Of a stretch of 64,000 nt of DNA, positions 8,659-16,853 are shown in pieces. The stretch covers positions 434,001 through 498,000 of the forward strand of contig NZ_FNZB01000001.1 of assembly GCF_900109205.1 (NCBI RefSeq), written 5' to 3'. The stretch comes from Sphingomonas sp. OV641. GTDB lineage: Bacteria > Pseudomonadota > Alphaproteobacteria > Sphingomonadales > Sphingomonadaceae. Each line of letters begins with the position of its first letter. Positions within the stretch are counted from its first letter, which is position 1. A program made the position numbers and the translations under genes. Under the pieces are notes generated by a model that was not told the origin of the DNA, did not search any database, and saw nothing but the letters and a program-made list of their open reading frames with translations.

Positions 8659-10308
8659 ATGACCGACTCCCTCCTTGGCCTAGACGAACCGGTTCAGCCG
8701 AAGCGCGGCGGCGATGCCTATCGCGTGCTTGCGCGCAAATATCGGCCGCAGACGTTCCAGGCTCTGATCGGCCAAGAGGCGATGGTGCGGACGCTGGAAA
8801 ATGCGATTCGTCGGGACCGGATCGCCCATGCCTTTCTGCTCACCGGGGTGCGCGGCGTCGGCAAGACGTCGACCGCACGGCTGATCGCCAAAGCGCTCAA
8901 TTGCATCGGACCGGACGGCAGTGGCGGGCCCACGATCGATCCCTGCGGAGTCTGCGAGCCGTGCCGCGCGATTGCCGAAGGGCGCCATATCGACGTGATC
9001 GAGATGGACGCGGCGAGCCACACGGGCATCGACGATATCCGTGAGATCATCGAGGCATCACGCTATGCCGCCGTGTCCGCGCGATACAAAGTGTACATTA
9101 TCGACGAAGTTCACATGCTGTCCAAGGCCGCGTTCAACGGCCTGCTCAAGACGCTGGAAGAGCCGCCGGGCCATGTGAAATTCCTGTTCGCCACGACAGA
9201 GGTGAACAAGGTGCCCGTGACGGTCCTTTCGCGCTGCCAACGGTTTGACCTGCGGCGCATTCCGGCGGACAAGCTGGCGGAGCATTTCGCCGCCGTCAGC
9301 GGGGCGGAAGGCGTATCCGCCGAGGCGGAGGCGCTGGCGCTGATCGCGCGCGCCGCGGAAGGATCTGCGCGCGACGGCCTGTCGATCCTCGACCAGGCGA
9401 TTGCCCATGCCGATCTGCAGGGTGGCGGCGTCACTGCCGAAGCCGTTCGTGAGATGCTGGGCCTGTCCGACCGCAGCGCGGTTCGCGATCTGCTGGCGTT
9501 ATTGTTGGCGGGCGACGCGCCCGGAGCGCTTGCTGCGCTGCGTCGCCAATATGATTTCGGCGTCGACCCGCAAGGCGTGCTGCGTGCCCTGCTCGAGGCG
9601 GTGCACGGCGTTACGCTGTCCAAGGTTGGCAGCGCAGAAGATCCGGCGCAGCCTGCCGAGGAGCGTGAAGCCTATCGCGAGTGGGCGGGGAAGCTTTCCT
9701 ATCCGATGCTCCATCGCCTGTGGCAGCTGCTGTTGAAGGGCCATGACGAGGTGGCGAAGGCCGCGCTGCCGATCGAAACGGCGGAAATGGCGCTGTTGCG
9801 TATCGTTCATGCGCGCAGCCTGCCGGACCCGGGCGAGCTCGCACGGTACCTCAGCGAAGGCGGGCCGACGCAGCCAGTGATGGCAGCGCCGCCCGCTGCT
9901 GTTCCAGCGCCTGCACCGACACCAATCGAGAAGCCGGCGCTGCCCACGGCCTTTACCTCGCTGGTGGAGGAACTGGAGCAGCAGGGGCATCATCTGCTTG
10001 CCGTGCGCCTGGCCCATGGTGCGCGCGTCGTGAACTATGCGCCGCCGGAGATCGTGTTCAGCGGATCACGCCCGATCGCGGCTGATACGCTGGCCGAAGT
10101 CGCCGCGGCCTTGCGGACGATGACGGGAACTGCCTGGAAGCTTTCGCTGCTGGACGCCCCCGGGGAGCCGACCTTGAAGGAGGCGGCAGACGCGGCGGCC
10201 GAGGAGGAGCGGCAGAGGGTGCTCGCGTCGCCGCTGGTGAAGGCAGCATTCGAAGCCTTTCCCGAGGCGGAACTGATAGACTGGCCAAAGAAGAGGAATC
10301 ACGCGTGA
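8659..10308 (+). CDS. dnaX: DNA polymerase III subunit gamma/tau
   Basis: 549-aa clamp-loader ATPase. Walker A GVRGVGKTS at residues 63-71, zinc-binding cysteines Cys82, Cys96, Cys99 and Cys102 in the DnaX spacing, Walker B with sensor text YIIDEVHMLS (147-155), and the arginine-finger region with SRCQRFDLRR. The region after about residue 400 is proline/alanine-rich, followed by the tau-type C-terminal domain. It loads the beta clamp and holds the replisome together. The stop overlaps the GTG of ebfC (GTGA), so the two are coupled. AGGGAG lies two bases before the ATG, a rather short Shine-Dalgarno distance. Confidence 0.95.
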   Translation: MTDSLLGLDEPVQPKRGGDAYRVLARKYRPQTFQALIGQEAMVRTLENAIRRDRIAHAFLLTGVRGVGKTSTARLIAKALNCIGPDGSGGPTIDPCGVCEPCRAIAEGRHIDVIEMDAASHTGIDDIREIIEASRYAAVSARYKVYIIDEVHMLSKAAFNGLLKTLEEPPGHVKFLFATTEVNKVPVTVLSRCQRFDLRRIPADKLAEHFAAVSGAEGVSAEAEALALIARAAEGSARDGLSILDQAIAHADLQGGGVTAEAVREMLGLSDRSAVRDLLALLLAGDAPGALAALRRQYDFGVDPQGVLRALLEAVHGVTLSKVGSAEDPAQPAEEREAYREWAGKLSYPMLHRLWQLLLKGHDEVAKAALPIETAEMALLRIVHARSLPDPGELARYLSEGGPTQPVMAAPPAAVPAPAPTPIEKPALPTAFTSLVEELEQQGHHLLAVRLAHGARVVNYAPPEIVFSGSRPIAADTLAEVAAALRTMTGTAWKLSLLDAPGEPTLKEAADAAAEEERQRVLASPLVKAAFEAFPEAELIDWPKKRNHA

Positions 10309-10640
10309 AGGATATCAACGAACTTCTCGCCGCAGCCCAGAGCGCGGCGGAGAATGTCCAGAAGCAAATGGACGAGGCACAGGCAACGCTCGACACGATC
10401 GAGGTGGAGGGCGTTTCCGGGGGCGGTCTGGTGAAGATCAAGGCGACCGCCAAGGGCCGCATCCTGACGGTCGCGATCGATGATTCGCTGATCGTGCCTG
10501 CTGAGAAGCAGATGCTGGAGGATCTGGTTGCCGCAGCGTTCAACGACGCACGCGCAAAGGCAGATGCCGCGTCGTCGCAGGAGATGGCCAAGATGACGAG
10601 CGGCCTTCCGCTGCCGCCGGGGTTCAAGCTGCCGTTCTGA
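10305..10640 (+). CDS. ebfC: YbaB/EbfC family nucleoid-associated protein
   Basis: 111-aa DNA-binding protein with the family pattern: an N-terminal helix rich in Gln/Lys/Glu (AAENVQKQMDEAQATLD), a central beta hairpin with VEGVSGGGLVKIKATAKG, and a C-terminal helix with LEDLVAAAFNDA. Members dimerise like tweezers around DNA. The GTG start overlaps the dnaX stop by four bases. In many genomes recR follows as third gene; here it does not, and a strong hairpin ends the unit. Confidence 0.92.
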   Translation: MKDINELLAAAQSAAENVQKQMDEAQATLDTIEVEGVSGGGLVKIKATAKGRILTVAIDDSLIVPAEKQMLEDLVAAAFNDARAKADAASSQEMAKMTSGLPLPPGFKLPF

Positions 10641-10655
10641 ACCCACGTGCATAGA

Positions 10656-10680
10656 GGAACGGGTGGGTTCCACCCGTTCC
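10656..10680 (+). terminator. Terminator hairpin after ebfC
   Basis: Perfect 11-bp stem GGAACGGGTGG / CCACCCGTTCC with a 3-base loop, 16 bases after the ebfC stop. It closes the dnaX-ebfC unit. Confidence 0.7.
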
Positions 10681-10741
10681 GCCACGGGAACAACCATGTT
10701 GGACGATACGTTTCGGCTCATCGGTAACGATGGAGCGTATC

Positions 10742-10987
10742 ATGACCGACGAACGTGTGACTGAAACGTCGACGCCAAATACCACGATTATCGAGCGGCG
10801 TAGCGGTGGCGGCAGTGGTGTCTTGATCGGACTGGCCGTTCTACTTGCGGTTATCGTGGCAGCGTTCTTCCTGTTCAATCAGTCGAAGAATGAGGGCCTG
10901 GAGACACAGGCGATCACCTCTGCCGCCCAAAGCGTCGGCGAGACCGCCGACAAGGCCGGCGCGGCGATCGACGACGCCACCAAGTAA
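10742..10987 (+). CDS. Small single-pass membrane protein, unknown function
   Basis: 81-aa protein with a polar N-terminus, one transmembrane helix (VLIGLAVLLAVIVAAFFLF, about residues 28-46) and an alanine/glutamate-rich tail (SAAQSVGETADKAGAAIDD). The ATG at 10742 is preferred over the in-frame ATG at 10730 because GGAG at 10732-10735 stands six bases before it. No enzyme motif is visible. The tail resembles amphipathic helices of small envelope stress proteins, but that is only an impression. Confidence 0.65.
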   Translation: MTDERVTETSTPNTTIIERRSGGGSGVLIGLAVLLAVIVAAFFLFNQSKNEGLETQAITSAAQSVGETADKAGAAIDDATK

Positions 10988-11006
10988 GCGAGGCGCGGCG
11001 AGCAGG

Positions 11007-11684
11007 TCAGCGTAAGCAGTCGTCCAGACCCTCGCGACGGACCACGCCCACATGCCGGGCGATGGCATTGCCATGGCGCCGCACGAAGCCACTCGGATCC
11101 ACGGCCTCCCGCTTCTTCGGTAGCGGGAGGACCGCGGCGATGCGGGCTGCCTCCGTTGGCGTGAGCTTTTGTGCCGAGTGGTTGAAGTAGCGGATCGCAC
11201 CTGCCTCTGCGCCATAGGTGCCGATCCCGGTTTCGGCGACGTTGAGGTAAACCTCCATGATGCGGCGCTTTCCCCAGATCGCCTCGATTAGGACGGTAAA
11301 CCATGCCTCGACGGCTTTGCGGAGATAGCCGCCGCCTTGAAACAGAAAGACGTTCTTGGCCGTTTGCTGGCTGATCGTAGATCCGCCGCGGATCTTTCCA
11401 CCCTGAGCATTGCGGTAGGCGGCACCGGCGATGGCGCTGAAGTCGAAGCCGTGATGGCTGCAGAACTTGGCATCTTCCCCCGCGATTGCCGCTCGCGCCA
11501 TGTCCGGATCGATCCGGTCGAGCGGGCGCCATTCCTTGGTGATGGAGCGGCCGGACAGGAGATCGCCGATCATCGTGAAAGTGATCGGTGGTGGGACGAA
11601 GCGGAACAGCAGCACGAGCGCCAGGGAAAGAGTCACGAACCAGAGTGCGATCTTGAGAAACAGGCGAAGGAAACGGGTGACCAT
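11007..11684 (-). CDS. mtgA: Monofunctional peptidoglycan glycosyltransferase
   Basis: 225-aa GT51 enzyme that polymerises lipid II into glycan strands at the inner membrane. One transmembrane helix near residues 11-30 is followed by the GT51 domain. The catalytic glutamate motif GEDAKFCSHHGFD (Glu70) is present, as are the later motifs GGSTISQQTAKN and RRIMEVYLNVAE. There is no transpeptidase domain, so it is MtgA and not a class A penicillin-binding protein. It is convergent with the small membrane protein. Confidence 0.93.
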   Translation of the reverse strand: MVTRFLRLFLKIALWFVTLSLALVLLFRFVPPPITFTMIGDLLSGRSITKEWRPLDRIDPDMARAAIAGEDAKFCSHHGFDFSAIAGAAYRNAQGGKIRGGSTISQQTAKNVFLFQGGGYLRKAVEAWFTVLIEAIWGKRRIMEVYLNVAETGIGTYGAEAGAIRYFNHSAQKLTPTEAARIAAVLPLPKKREAVDPSGFVRRHGNAIARHVGVVRREGLDDCLR

Positions 11685-11699
11685 CTGCCGGTGCTAGCC

Positions 11700-11931
11700 T
11701 TGAAGGATTAACCAAATCAACGATGGCGGAACGCTCGCGCGCGACGATCAAAGAAGTGTTTGGCGACGATCCGACCAATATTCTGCACGAACGGCTCAGC
11801 AATGTGGCCCTGCGACCGATGCGCGGAGCCTAGCCCGGCACCATTGCGCGTTCTACGATACTGTTCGCGACGCCGGGCGCGCGTTCTACAACAATATCAC
11901 GCCAGACGAGGCTGACCGGAAGGTGGGATGA
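11700..11931. other. Possible decayed gene fragments
   Basis: An ATG at 11723 opens a 36-codon frame (MAERSRATIKEVFGDD...) ending in TAG, and from about 11841 a second frame reads C-A-F-Y-D-T-V-R-D-A-G-R-A-F-Y-N-N-I-T before a TGA at 11931. Both read like protein rather than random GC-rich sequence and lie end to end, so they may be remnants of one or two lost genes. I cannot name the family. Confidence 0.25.
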
Positions 11932-13164
11932 TCAGGCGACCCTGCTGGCGACGCGCTCGAACACCGCGGCATAGCGCTCCGCCACCTCGATCGCCGTCAA
12001 CGGCGTCGGCAATGCGGCTTGAAGGTGCGTGTAGAGATTTTCGTCCGAGGCTTGGATGATCCGGTCTGCGAGATCTGCGGGATCGTTGCGAGCGAAGTGC
12101 AGGCCGGTCTGGCCGGGGATGACCTTTTCGGCCATGCCGCCGATCCCGGTGCAGATGACGGGACGCCGCGCGGCGAAAGCCTCTTGGATCACGACGGGAG
12201 AGTTCTCCCACCAAGTGCTGGGCATCACAACATAGTCGCAGGCAGCCATCAGCTGCGCCACGCTGCCGTTGTTGTAGGGGCCAAGATAGGTGAGGAAGGG
12301 ATATGCCTCCACTGCCGCGTTGAACCGGTCAATAAAGGCGGAGGACTGGCCGACGAAGTGGCCGTGAACGGCGATCCGCACGCTTGCTGCACGCGCCGGA
12401 TCCTGCGCCAGGATTGCGCAGGCATCGAGAAGCACGCCGAGCCCCTTAAACGGGTTGATCTGGCCGAAATAGCCAAATTTCCAGGTACGATGCGGCTGTC
12501 GCGGTTGCTCTGGTACTGGTGCGGAGAGCACGCCGTTCTCGATGACGGTGATCCGATCATGCGGCACGCACTGTTCGACCATCTTCTCGGCGAGAAAGTG
12601 GCTTGGCGAAACGAATGCCGACACGTGCTCGAACGCTGCCTCGACATGCTGCTGCCGGACGGCAAACTGCTGGCGGCTGTGCTCCGGATAGCATTTGTGA
12701 CACGAAGAAGGGGAGGGCCCCTGGCAAAGCATCTGCCCTTGTCGCGTCACGAGCTGCCCGTGATTGTGACAGATCGCCAAATATTCATGCAACGTGACCA
12801 CCACATCGATGCCTGCCGCGGCGATATCGGCAAATGCGCCAACGCCGATGTGCAGGAAGTGGTGGGCATTGAACAACGTGACCTTCTGCTCCTGCAGCAG
12901 GCGCAGAAGTGATCGGCGAACGTCGCCCGAGGCGATGTGATAAAAGTGATCGTAGAGCCAGCCGCGCACCGGCAGCGCATATTCGTCGGGGCCCAGGCTG
13001 ATTTGATCCAGAAGGTCCTCATCGCAGGCGGCGACAAGGATCGCATCCCAGCCAAGATCGCGCAGTCCGCGAAACAGATTGTAGGCCGAAATCTCCGCGC
13101 CGCCCGATGTGATGGACGGGTGCGTATGGCTGAAAATCGCAATCCGCCCGCCATCGGGGGGCAT
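11932..13164 (-). CDS. Glycosyltransferase family 4 protein
   Basis: About 410-aa GT-B glycosyltransferase. The N-terminal domain has IAIFSHTHPSITSGGAEIS, a group-1 acceptor-side motif, and the C-terminal nucleotide-sugar domain has FGYFGQINPFKGLGVLLDA and the E-x7-E motif ENSPVVIQEAF. The start at 13164 is chosen because GAGG precedes that ATG at a good distance and the Rossmann strand begins soon after; GTG/ATG codons at 13191 and 13185 would add 9 or 7 residues and overlap the upstream gene. The donor sugar cannot be told. It is probably cotranscribed with the 537-aa gene before it. Confidence 0.82.
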   Translation of the reverse strand: MPPDGGRIAIFSHTHPSITSGGAEISAYNLFRGLRDLGWDAILVAACDEDLLDQISLGPDEYALPVRGWLYDHFYHIASGDVRRSLLRLLQEQKVTLFNAHHFLHIGVGAFADIAAAGIDVVVTLHEYLAICHNHGQLVTRQGQMLCQGPSPSSCHKCYPEHSRQQFAVRQQHVEAAFEHVSAFVSPSHFLAEKMVEQCVPHDRITVIENGVLSAPVPEQPRQPHRTWKFGYFGQINPFKGLGVLLDACAILAQDPARAASVRIAVHGHFVGQSSAFIDRFNAAVEAYPFLTYLGPYNNGSVAQLMAACDYVVMPSTWWENSPVVIQEAFAARRPVICTGIGGMAEKVIPGQTGLHFARNDPADLADRIIQASDENLYTHLQAALPTPLTAIEVAERYAAVFERVASRVA

Positions 13165-13177
13165 GCGCGCCTCGCTT

Positions 13178-14791
13178 CTATCCATGAGCACGGCGGGCAG
13201 CCTCGTTGATCTTGAGCGTGAAGGGTGAGCCGAGCGGGGGCTGGAGCCACTCGGCGGCGTGGGTCACTGCGGGCAACTCGATCGACTGCGTTGGTAGACG
13301 AACCCCACCGATCTGGGGAGGAGCTAGCGAATAGATGCGGCGCCATTCCGATATGTCTGCTACGAAGGCGTGGAGTTCCCAGCCCGGCCCAGTATCTCCG
13401 CCCATGGCGTCGTCGGTGGCGAGCAGAACCATGGCATTCGTCACGCGACCGAGTTCGTGCCAACCGCGCGCAGTCAGGGACAGGTTCCCATCGACCCATG
13501 CAAAGCGGGTGCACGAAAGCTTGGCTGCCACTTCATCAATAACGTCGGAGGTCGGCTCCGCGTTACTCATGAAAAACAGGCTGCACGGGTGCGAAGCGGT
13601 GCGCTGCAATTCCGCGAACAGCGTCAACACCAATCCGCGATTCTCATCCGCACTGGCGATGATGGCCAGGCCCCAATCGACCGGCAGCGACGCAGCATGC
13701 CGGGCGGCTCGATCAAATAGCAGAAAGATGTCCGACCTTTGCCGTGGCGCCGCGAGCAGCACGGCCGATGCGACCGGATTGATGTCATAGCCCTGCACCC
13801 CACTTGACTGGAAACGCGCCTGTGCTGCGGCTCGATAGGCGAAATCGGCAAAGAAGCGCTCCGCTTCGAGCGCCGGATAGAAGCGTCGAATGGAGTCGAG
13901 AGGCACCGTCAGCCCGAGCACCCGGACCATCGCCGGCGGTACGGAGACAATGGTGCTGGATCCGTCATCCCATTCAATCTTCAGCGTCAGTCGCTCCACT
14001 GCGTCGCGAGGGAGATCGCCTCGAAACAGCGTGACAAAGGCGGCGCTTTCCAGAGCCTGCGCCACATTCGGAAAGGTTTGGGAGATGTCGCTCCTGGCAA
14101 AGCGAAACTGACTCAACTGATCGGCCGCGATAACGTGATTGCCTGCCTTTAGGACGAAACTCTCCGCTCGCTTGCAGGGGCTGAGCGCCCATCCATTCAC
14201 AAAAGCGCCAAAGCCGGGAAGGAATGCGACTTCGTCGATCTGCACTCGTTCTAAGGTGTCGTCACCTGACGGGCGGAGCCGGTTTGCCTGAAACAGCGCC
14301 CGCATGGCGGCACGATGCGGGCCAGATGAACGTTCCAGAATGTCTCGAACAATGGGGAGAACGGCCTCTGCGGATGTCACCGGCCAGGGGCGAACCGGCT
14401 CCAGAAACCGTCCGCTTCCGTCCGCAAACACAAGCTGCGGCGGCAGATCTGAACCCGCCTGCCAATCGGCCCGGAGCACGGCCACGAACGCCTTTGCGTC
14501 AGGCCCGAGATCAGCCCGCGGCGCAAAGCTTACCGCGACGCCTGCGGCGTGCCTCGCCGTGTCGAGCACGAAGACCGGACGGTCCACCACGGCGTCCTCG
14601 GTCATCCATCCAACCAGCCAGATCAGACCGGACCAATCCGCCCAGACGCCCTCCAGATAGCCGACCTGGCTCGACGGCTGCGCATCCTGCGGCTGTTGCA
14701 GCAAGCCCCGCGCCTGAGACACGTGCTGTTCCAGGCGGACAAGTAATGGCTGGGCAATCCCGTCACTTGTTGGAGCAGTCGACAAGCTCAT
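13178..14791 (-). CDS. Unrecognised protein paired with a glycosyltransferase
   Basis: About 537 aa, no signal peptide or membrane segment. The first 330 residues contain two similar halves, each with a G-x-V-x-GW core (LIWLVGWMTEDAV, then FGAFVNGWALSPC) and a following D-G-S segment, which look like two beta-sandwich domains of the sort attached to some glycosyltransferases. The last 200 residues alternate strands and helices (WGLAIIASADENRG, AMVLLATDDAMGG) like a nucleotide-sugar-type alpha/beta domain, but no DxD signature is certain. It runs into the GT4 gene, so a shared role in surface glycan or glycoprotein modification is inferred. A GTG at 14818 is an alternative start. Confidence 0.6.
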   Translation of the reverse strand: MSLSTAPTSDGIAQPLLVRLEQHVSQARGLLQQPQDAQPSSQVGYLEGVWADWSGLIWLVGWMTEDAVVDRPVFVLDTARHAAGVAVSFAPRADLGPDAKAFVAVLRADWQAGSDLPPQLVFADGSGRFLEPVRPWPVTSAEAVLPIVRDILERSSGPHRAAMRALFQANRLRPSGDDTLERVQIDEVAFLPGFGAFVNGWALSPCKRAESFVLKAGNHVIAADQLSQFRFARSDISQTFPNVAQALESAAFVTLFRGDLPRDAVERLTLKIEWDDGSSTIVSVPPAMVRVLGLTVPLDSIRRFYPALEAERFFADFAYRAAAQARFQSSGVQGYDINPVASAVLLAAPRQRSDIFLLFDRAARHAASLPVDWGLAIIASADENRGLVLTLFAELQRTASHPCSLFFMSNAEPTSDVIDEVAAKLSCTRFAWVDGNLSLTARGWHELGRVTNAMVLLATDDAMGGDTGPGWELHAFVADISEWRRIYSLAPPQIGGVRLPTQSIELPAVTHAAEWLQPPLGSPFTLKINEAARRAHG

Positions 14792-15313
14792 TCGGGATTT
14801 CCATAGGAATGTGAGCACGAGCGGATCCGGCCTTCGATCATCCGGTCATCCGATCCGGTCGCCGCGGCTGCGTCGATCCTCTATCGGGACTGACTACCTG
14901 AACTGGACCTTGGATCCCGCTGTGCGCGGCGTTGAAGGAGATCGCCGGACCGGTGCGCAGCTCCGTGGGTGGCAGTGGCGCTCGGCGCTTGTCGCGAACA
15001 GTGCCTTGGGCGGGAGAGTCTGACAGCAAGTTCTGTCGAAGACAGGTGAGAGGGAAGTGAGACGGCATTTTGGCAATCGACATCCCGGCCGGTTCGGCGG
15101 TCATGCCCCCGTCTCCCTTGCGCAAGGCCGCAAACAGGAAGGCGGTGGCATATTTGTCAAGTGCTGCACACCATCACTGATTGCGAAGACGCCGGCACCT
15201 AACGAGCCATCCTGGCTCTCGCTAGCTCTATTCGCGCCCGCGTTCCAGCCGCATCGCGCGCGAATGGCGTGTGTGCCAAGCTATCAGTTGTCGCTTTCGC
15301 TGCGGGAATGAAT
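14792..15313. other. Intergenic region before tRNA-Pro
   Basis: About 520 bases without a supported gene. A plus-strand open frame at 15057-15311 has no recognisable product and no ribosome binding site. No IS ends or strong hairpins were seen. The region next to the tRNA 3' end shows no duplicated tRNA tail, so there is no sign of an integrated element. Confidence 0.4.
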
Positions 15314-15390
15314 TGGTCGGGGAAAGAGGATTCGAACCTCCGGCCCCTGCGTCCCGAACACAGTGCTCTACCAGGCTGAGCTATTCCCCG
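15314..15390 (-). tRNA. tRNA-Pro (anticodon CGG)
   Basis: Complete cloverleaf on the minus strand: acceptor CGGGGAA pairs with TTCCCCG, D stem GCTC/GAGC with loop AGCCTGGTA, anticodon stem CTGTG/CGCAG around loop TTCGGGA (anticodon CGG, plus-strand bases 15354-15356), T arm GGAGG-TTCGAAT-CCTCT, discriminator A and an encoded CCA. C at position 1 and the CGG anticodon identify tRNA-Pro reading CCG codons. Confidence 0.96.
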
Positions 15391-15612
15391 ACCAGATGCC
15401 AACCGGTTGTAGCCAGCGGCAGGCGGCGGCTTATATCAGCGAATTCAGGCGCAGCAAGAGGCTTGTGGCAAGAAATGCCACTCTCGCGATATTCAGCCTG
15501 CTGGCCGGTGATTGTCCATCTGAAACATGAGCTTAGAGCATTCGCAATCTTCTGCACTGGTTCAGTATTCTGATCGCGAGACGCGTCGAGGAGTTGGAAG
15601 CCTGCTGCGGAA

Positions 15613-15643
15613 GGCGGAATCGGCGTGCGGTGCCGATCCCGCC
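15613..15643 (-). terminator. Hairpin after the CsgG-like gene
   Basis: GGCGGAATCGGC pairs with GCCGATCCCGCC (12 bp, one mismatch, 7-base loop) some 25 bases beyond the stop of the minus-strand CsgG-like gene. Likely its terminator. Confidence 0.6.
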
Positions 15644-15667
15644 CATTGTGTCACCAGATACGCGCCC

Positions 15668-16447
15668 TCACTGCGCGCGCGGTGCGGCAGCGGCCGCATT
15701 GTCCGGCAGACCGCCGAGTTGCGACACCAGCTTCGTATAAGCGTCGAGATAGCTCAGCACGATGATCTGGCCGATCGCCGTGTCCTGGTAGCCGCCGCCA
15801 GCGGCCCCGCCGAACGTGCCGCCGGAAAATACGCCTCCGCCCCCACCGAAGCTGATGTCCGACTTGCGGGCATAGCCCTCCGTCATCGCCTCCTCCTCGG
15901 TGGTGCGGGCATTCACCAGGCTGAGCGTGGTCTTGGCTTCACCCTTCTTCACGTTGATGCCACCCGCGATGGCGCCGATGGCGCTCCCCGCGCCGCCGAA
16001 CAGGCCGCCCACACCCCCGAGTACCCCGCCCAGGCCGCCGCCGCCCGAGTTGCGGTTTGCGGTGACAATGTCGGGCTGCAGAAAGTAATCGGCGGCGCGT
16101 ACCTGGCCTTTGCCCAGGTTCGAATTGGCCTGGAGCTCTCCCGAGTCGGCCATCGCGCGTTCCATGTTACGACTGGCCATCGCGCGGCCACGGTTTACCA
16201 TGGTGAAGCAGCCGGATTTCTGCACGAAGATCTTGATGATGGCCTCTGGGCTGCCAAGATTCAGCTCACGCCACCATTGATTGTCGGGCTCCACGATTGC
16301 CAGCGAACCCAATCGCTTGGTGCACACGGGGATCTGCGCCTCACCCTTCTGTTGCGCCTGATGAGCGGACGAACCCTTGTTCTGCGCTGTGGCAGGAAAG
16401 CCGGCGAGCAGTGCGGCTGCTGCGGCAATAAAGATGGGCGTGCGCAT
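15668..16447 (-). CDS. CsgG/HfaB-family secreted protein
   Basis: 259-aa exported protein of the CsgG/HfaB group. A Sec signal peptide covers about residues 1-22 (MRTPIFIAAAAALLAG...PATAQ); there is no lipobox cysteine, unlike E. coli CsgG. Family-like segments include SPEAIIKIFVQKSGCFTMVNRG and AADYFLQPDIVTAN, and a glycine-rich stretch (GGLGGVLGGVGGLFGGAG) sits in the middle. CsgG forms the curli pore and HfaB anchors the Caulobacter holdfast. No curli or holdfast genes are nearby, so the substrate is unknown. The ATG at 16447 is preferred over an upstream in-frame ATG because the signal peptide starts there. Confidence 0.75.
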   Translation of the reverse strand: MRTPIFIAAAAALLAGFPATAQNKGSSAHQAQQKGEAQIPVCTKRLGSLAIVEPDNQWWRELNLGSPEAIIKIFVQKSGCFTMVNRGRAMASRNMERAMADSGELQANSNLGKGQVRAADYFLQPDIVTANRNSGGGGLGGVLGGVGGLFGGAGSAIGAIAGGINVKKGEAKTTLSLVNARTTEEEAMTEGYARKSDISFGGGGGVFSGGTFGGAAGGGYQDTAIGQIIVLSYLDAYTKLVSQLGGLPDNAAAAAPRAQ

Positions 16448-16561
16448 CCTGTAATTCCCCCTAATTTGCTTTCCGCGATTGTTCCTGATCTGCGGTTTGC
16501 ATGACAATTTCGTGTGAAGCGATCTTATCACTGCACGACATCGCTCGCCAGCGTGGACCGA

Positions 16562-16675
16562 TCATGCGAGCTGTTGAACGAGCGGCGCTGCGCTGAAATC
16601 GGCTGATAGAGTCGGCGCGAGGCAAAGGGCGCTGGCGGTGACGGCGGCGACGAGTGAGAAGAGGGTGCGGGTCAT
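16562..16675 (-). CDS. Small secreted protein ORF, 37 aa
   Basis: Short frame with a convincing start: AGGAG lies seven bases before the ATG. The product begins MTRTLFSLVAAVTASALCLA and ends PLVQQLA: a basic residue, a hydrophobic core and an Ala-x-Ala-like region (TLSAD), i.e. a Sec signal peptide with about 14 residues of mature peptide. It is directly upstream of and codirectional with the CsgG-like gene. Function unknown; it could be a signal-peptide remnant of a lost gene. Confidence 0.45.
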   Translation of the reverse strand: MTRTLFSLVAAVTASALCLAPTLSADFSAAPLVQQLA

Positions 16676-16853
16676 GGCTTTGCTCCTGATTTGATGACGC
16701 GCATCTAGCGGCGGCGGTGCGGCGCGGCGTGCGCCACGCGACGGGTGTGCTTTGTGCGCGACGAAGCTGCGGGCGCGCGCGACGAAGGTGGCGCTTTGGC
16801 ATTGCCGCGCATGGTGCTAACGCGCGCGGCATCACTCAAGCTGGCAGAATTTC

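Noticed and set aside
15057..15311. Plus-strand ORF between the 537-aa gene and tRNA-Pro
   Set aside because: No start signal and no recognisable product; composition is that of noncoding sequence.
15199..15402. ORF covering the tRNA-Pro gene ([24 protein letters not shown])
   Set aside because: It is the well-known translation artefact of a tRNA gene; the tRNA is the real feature.
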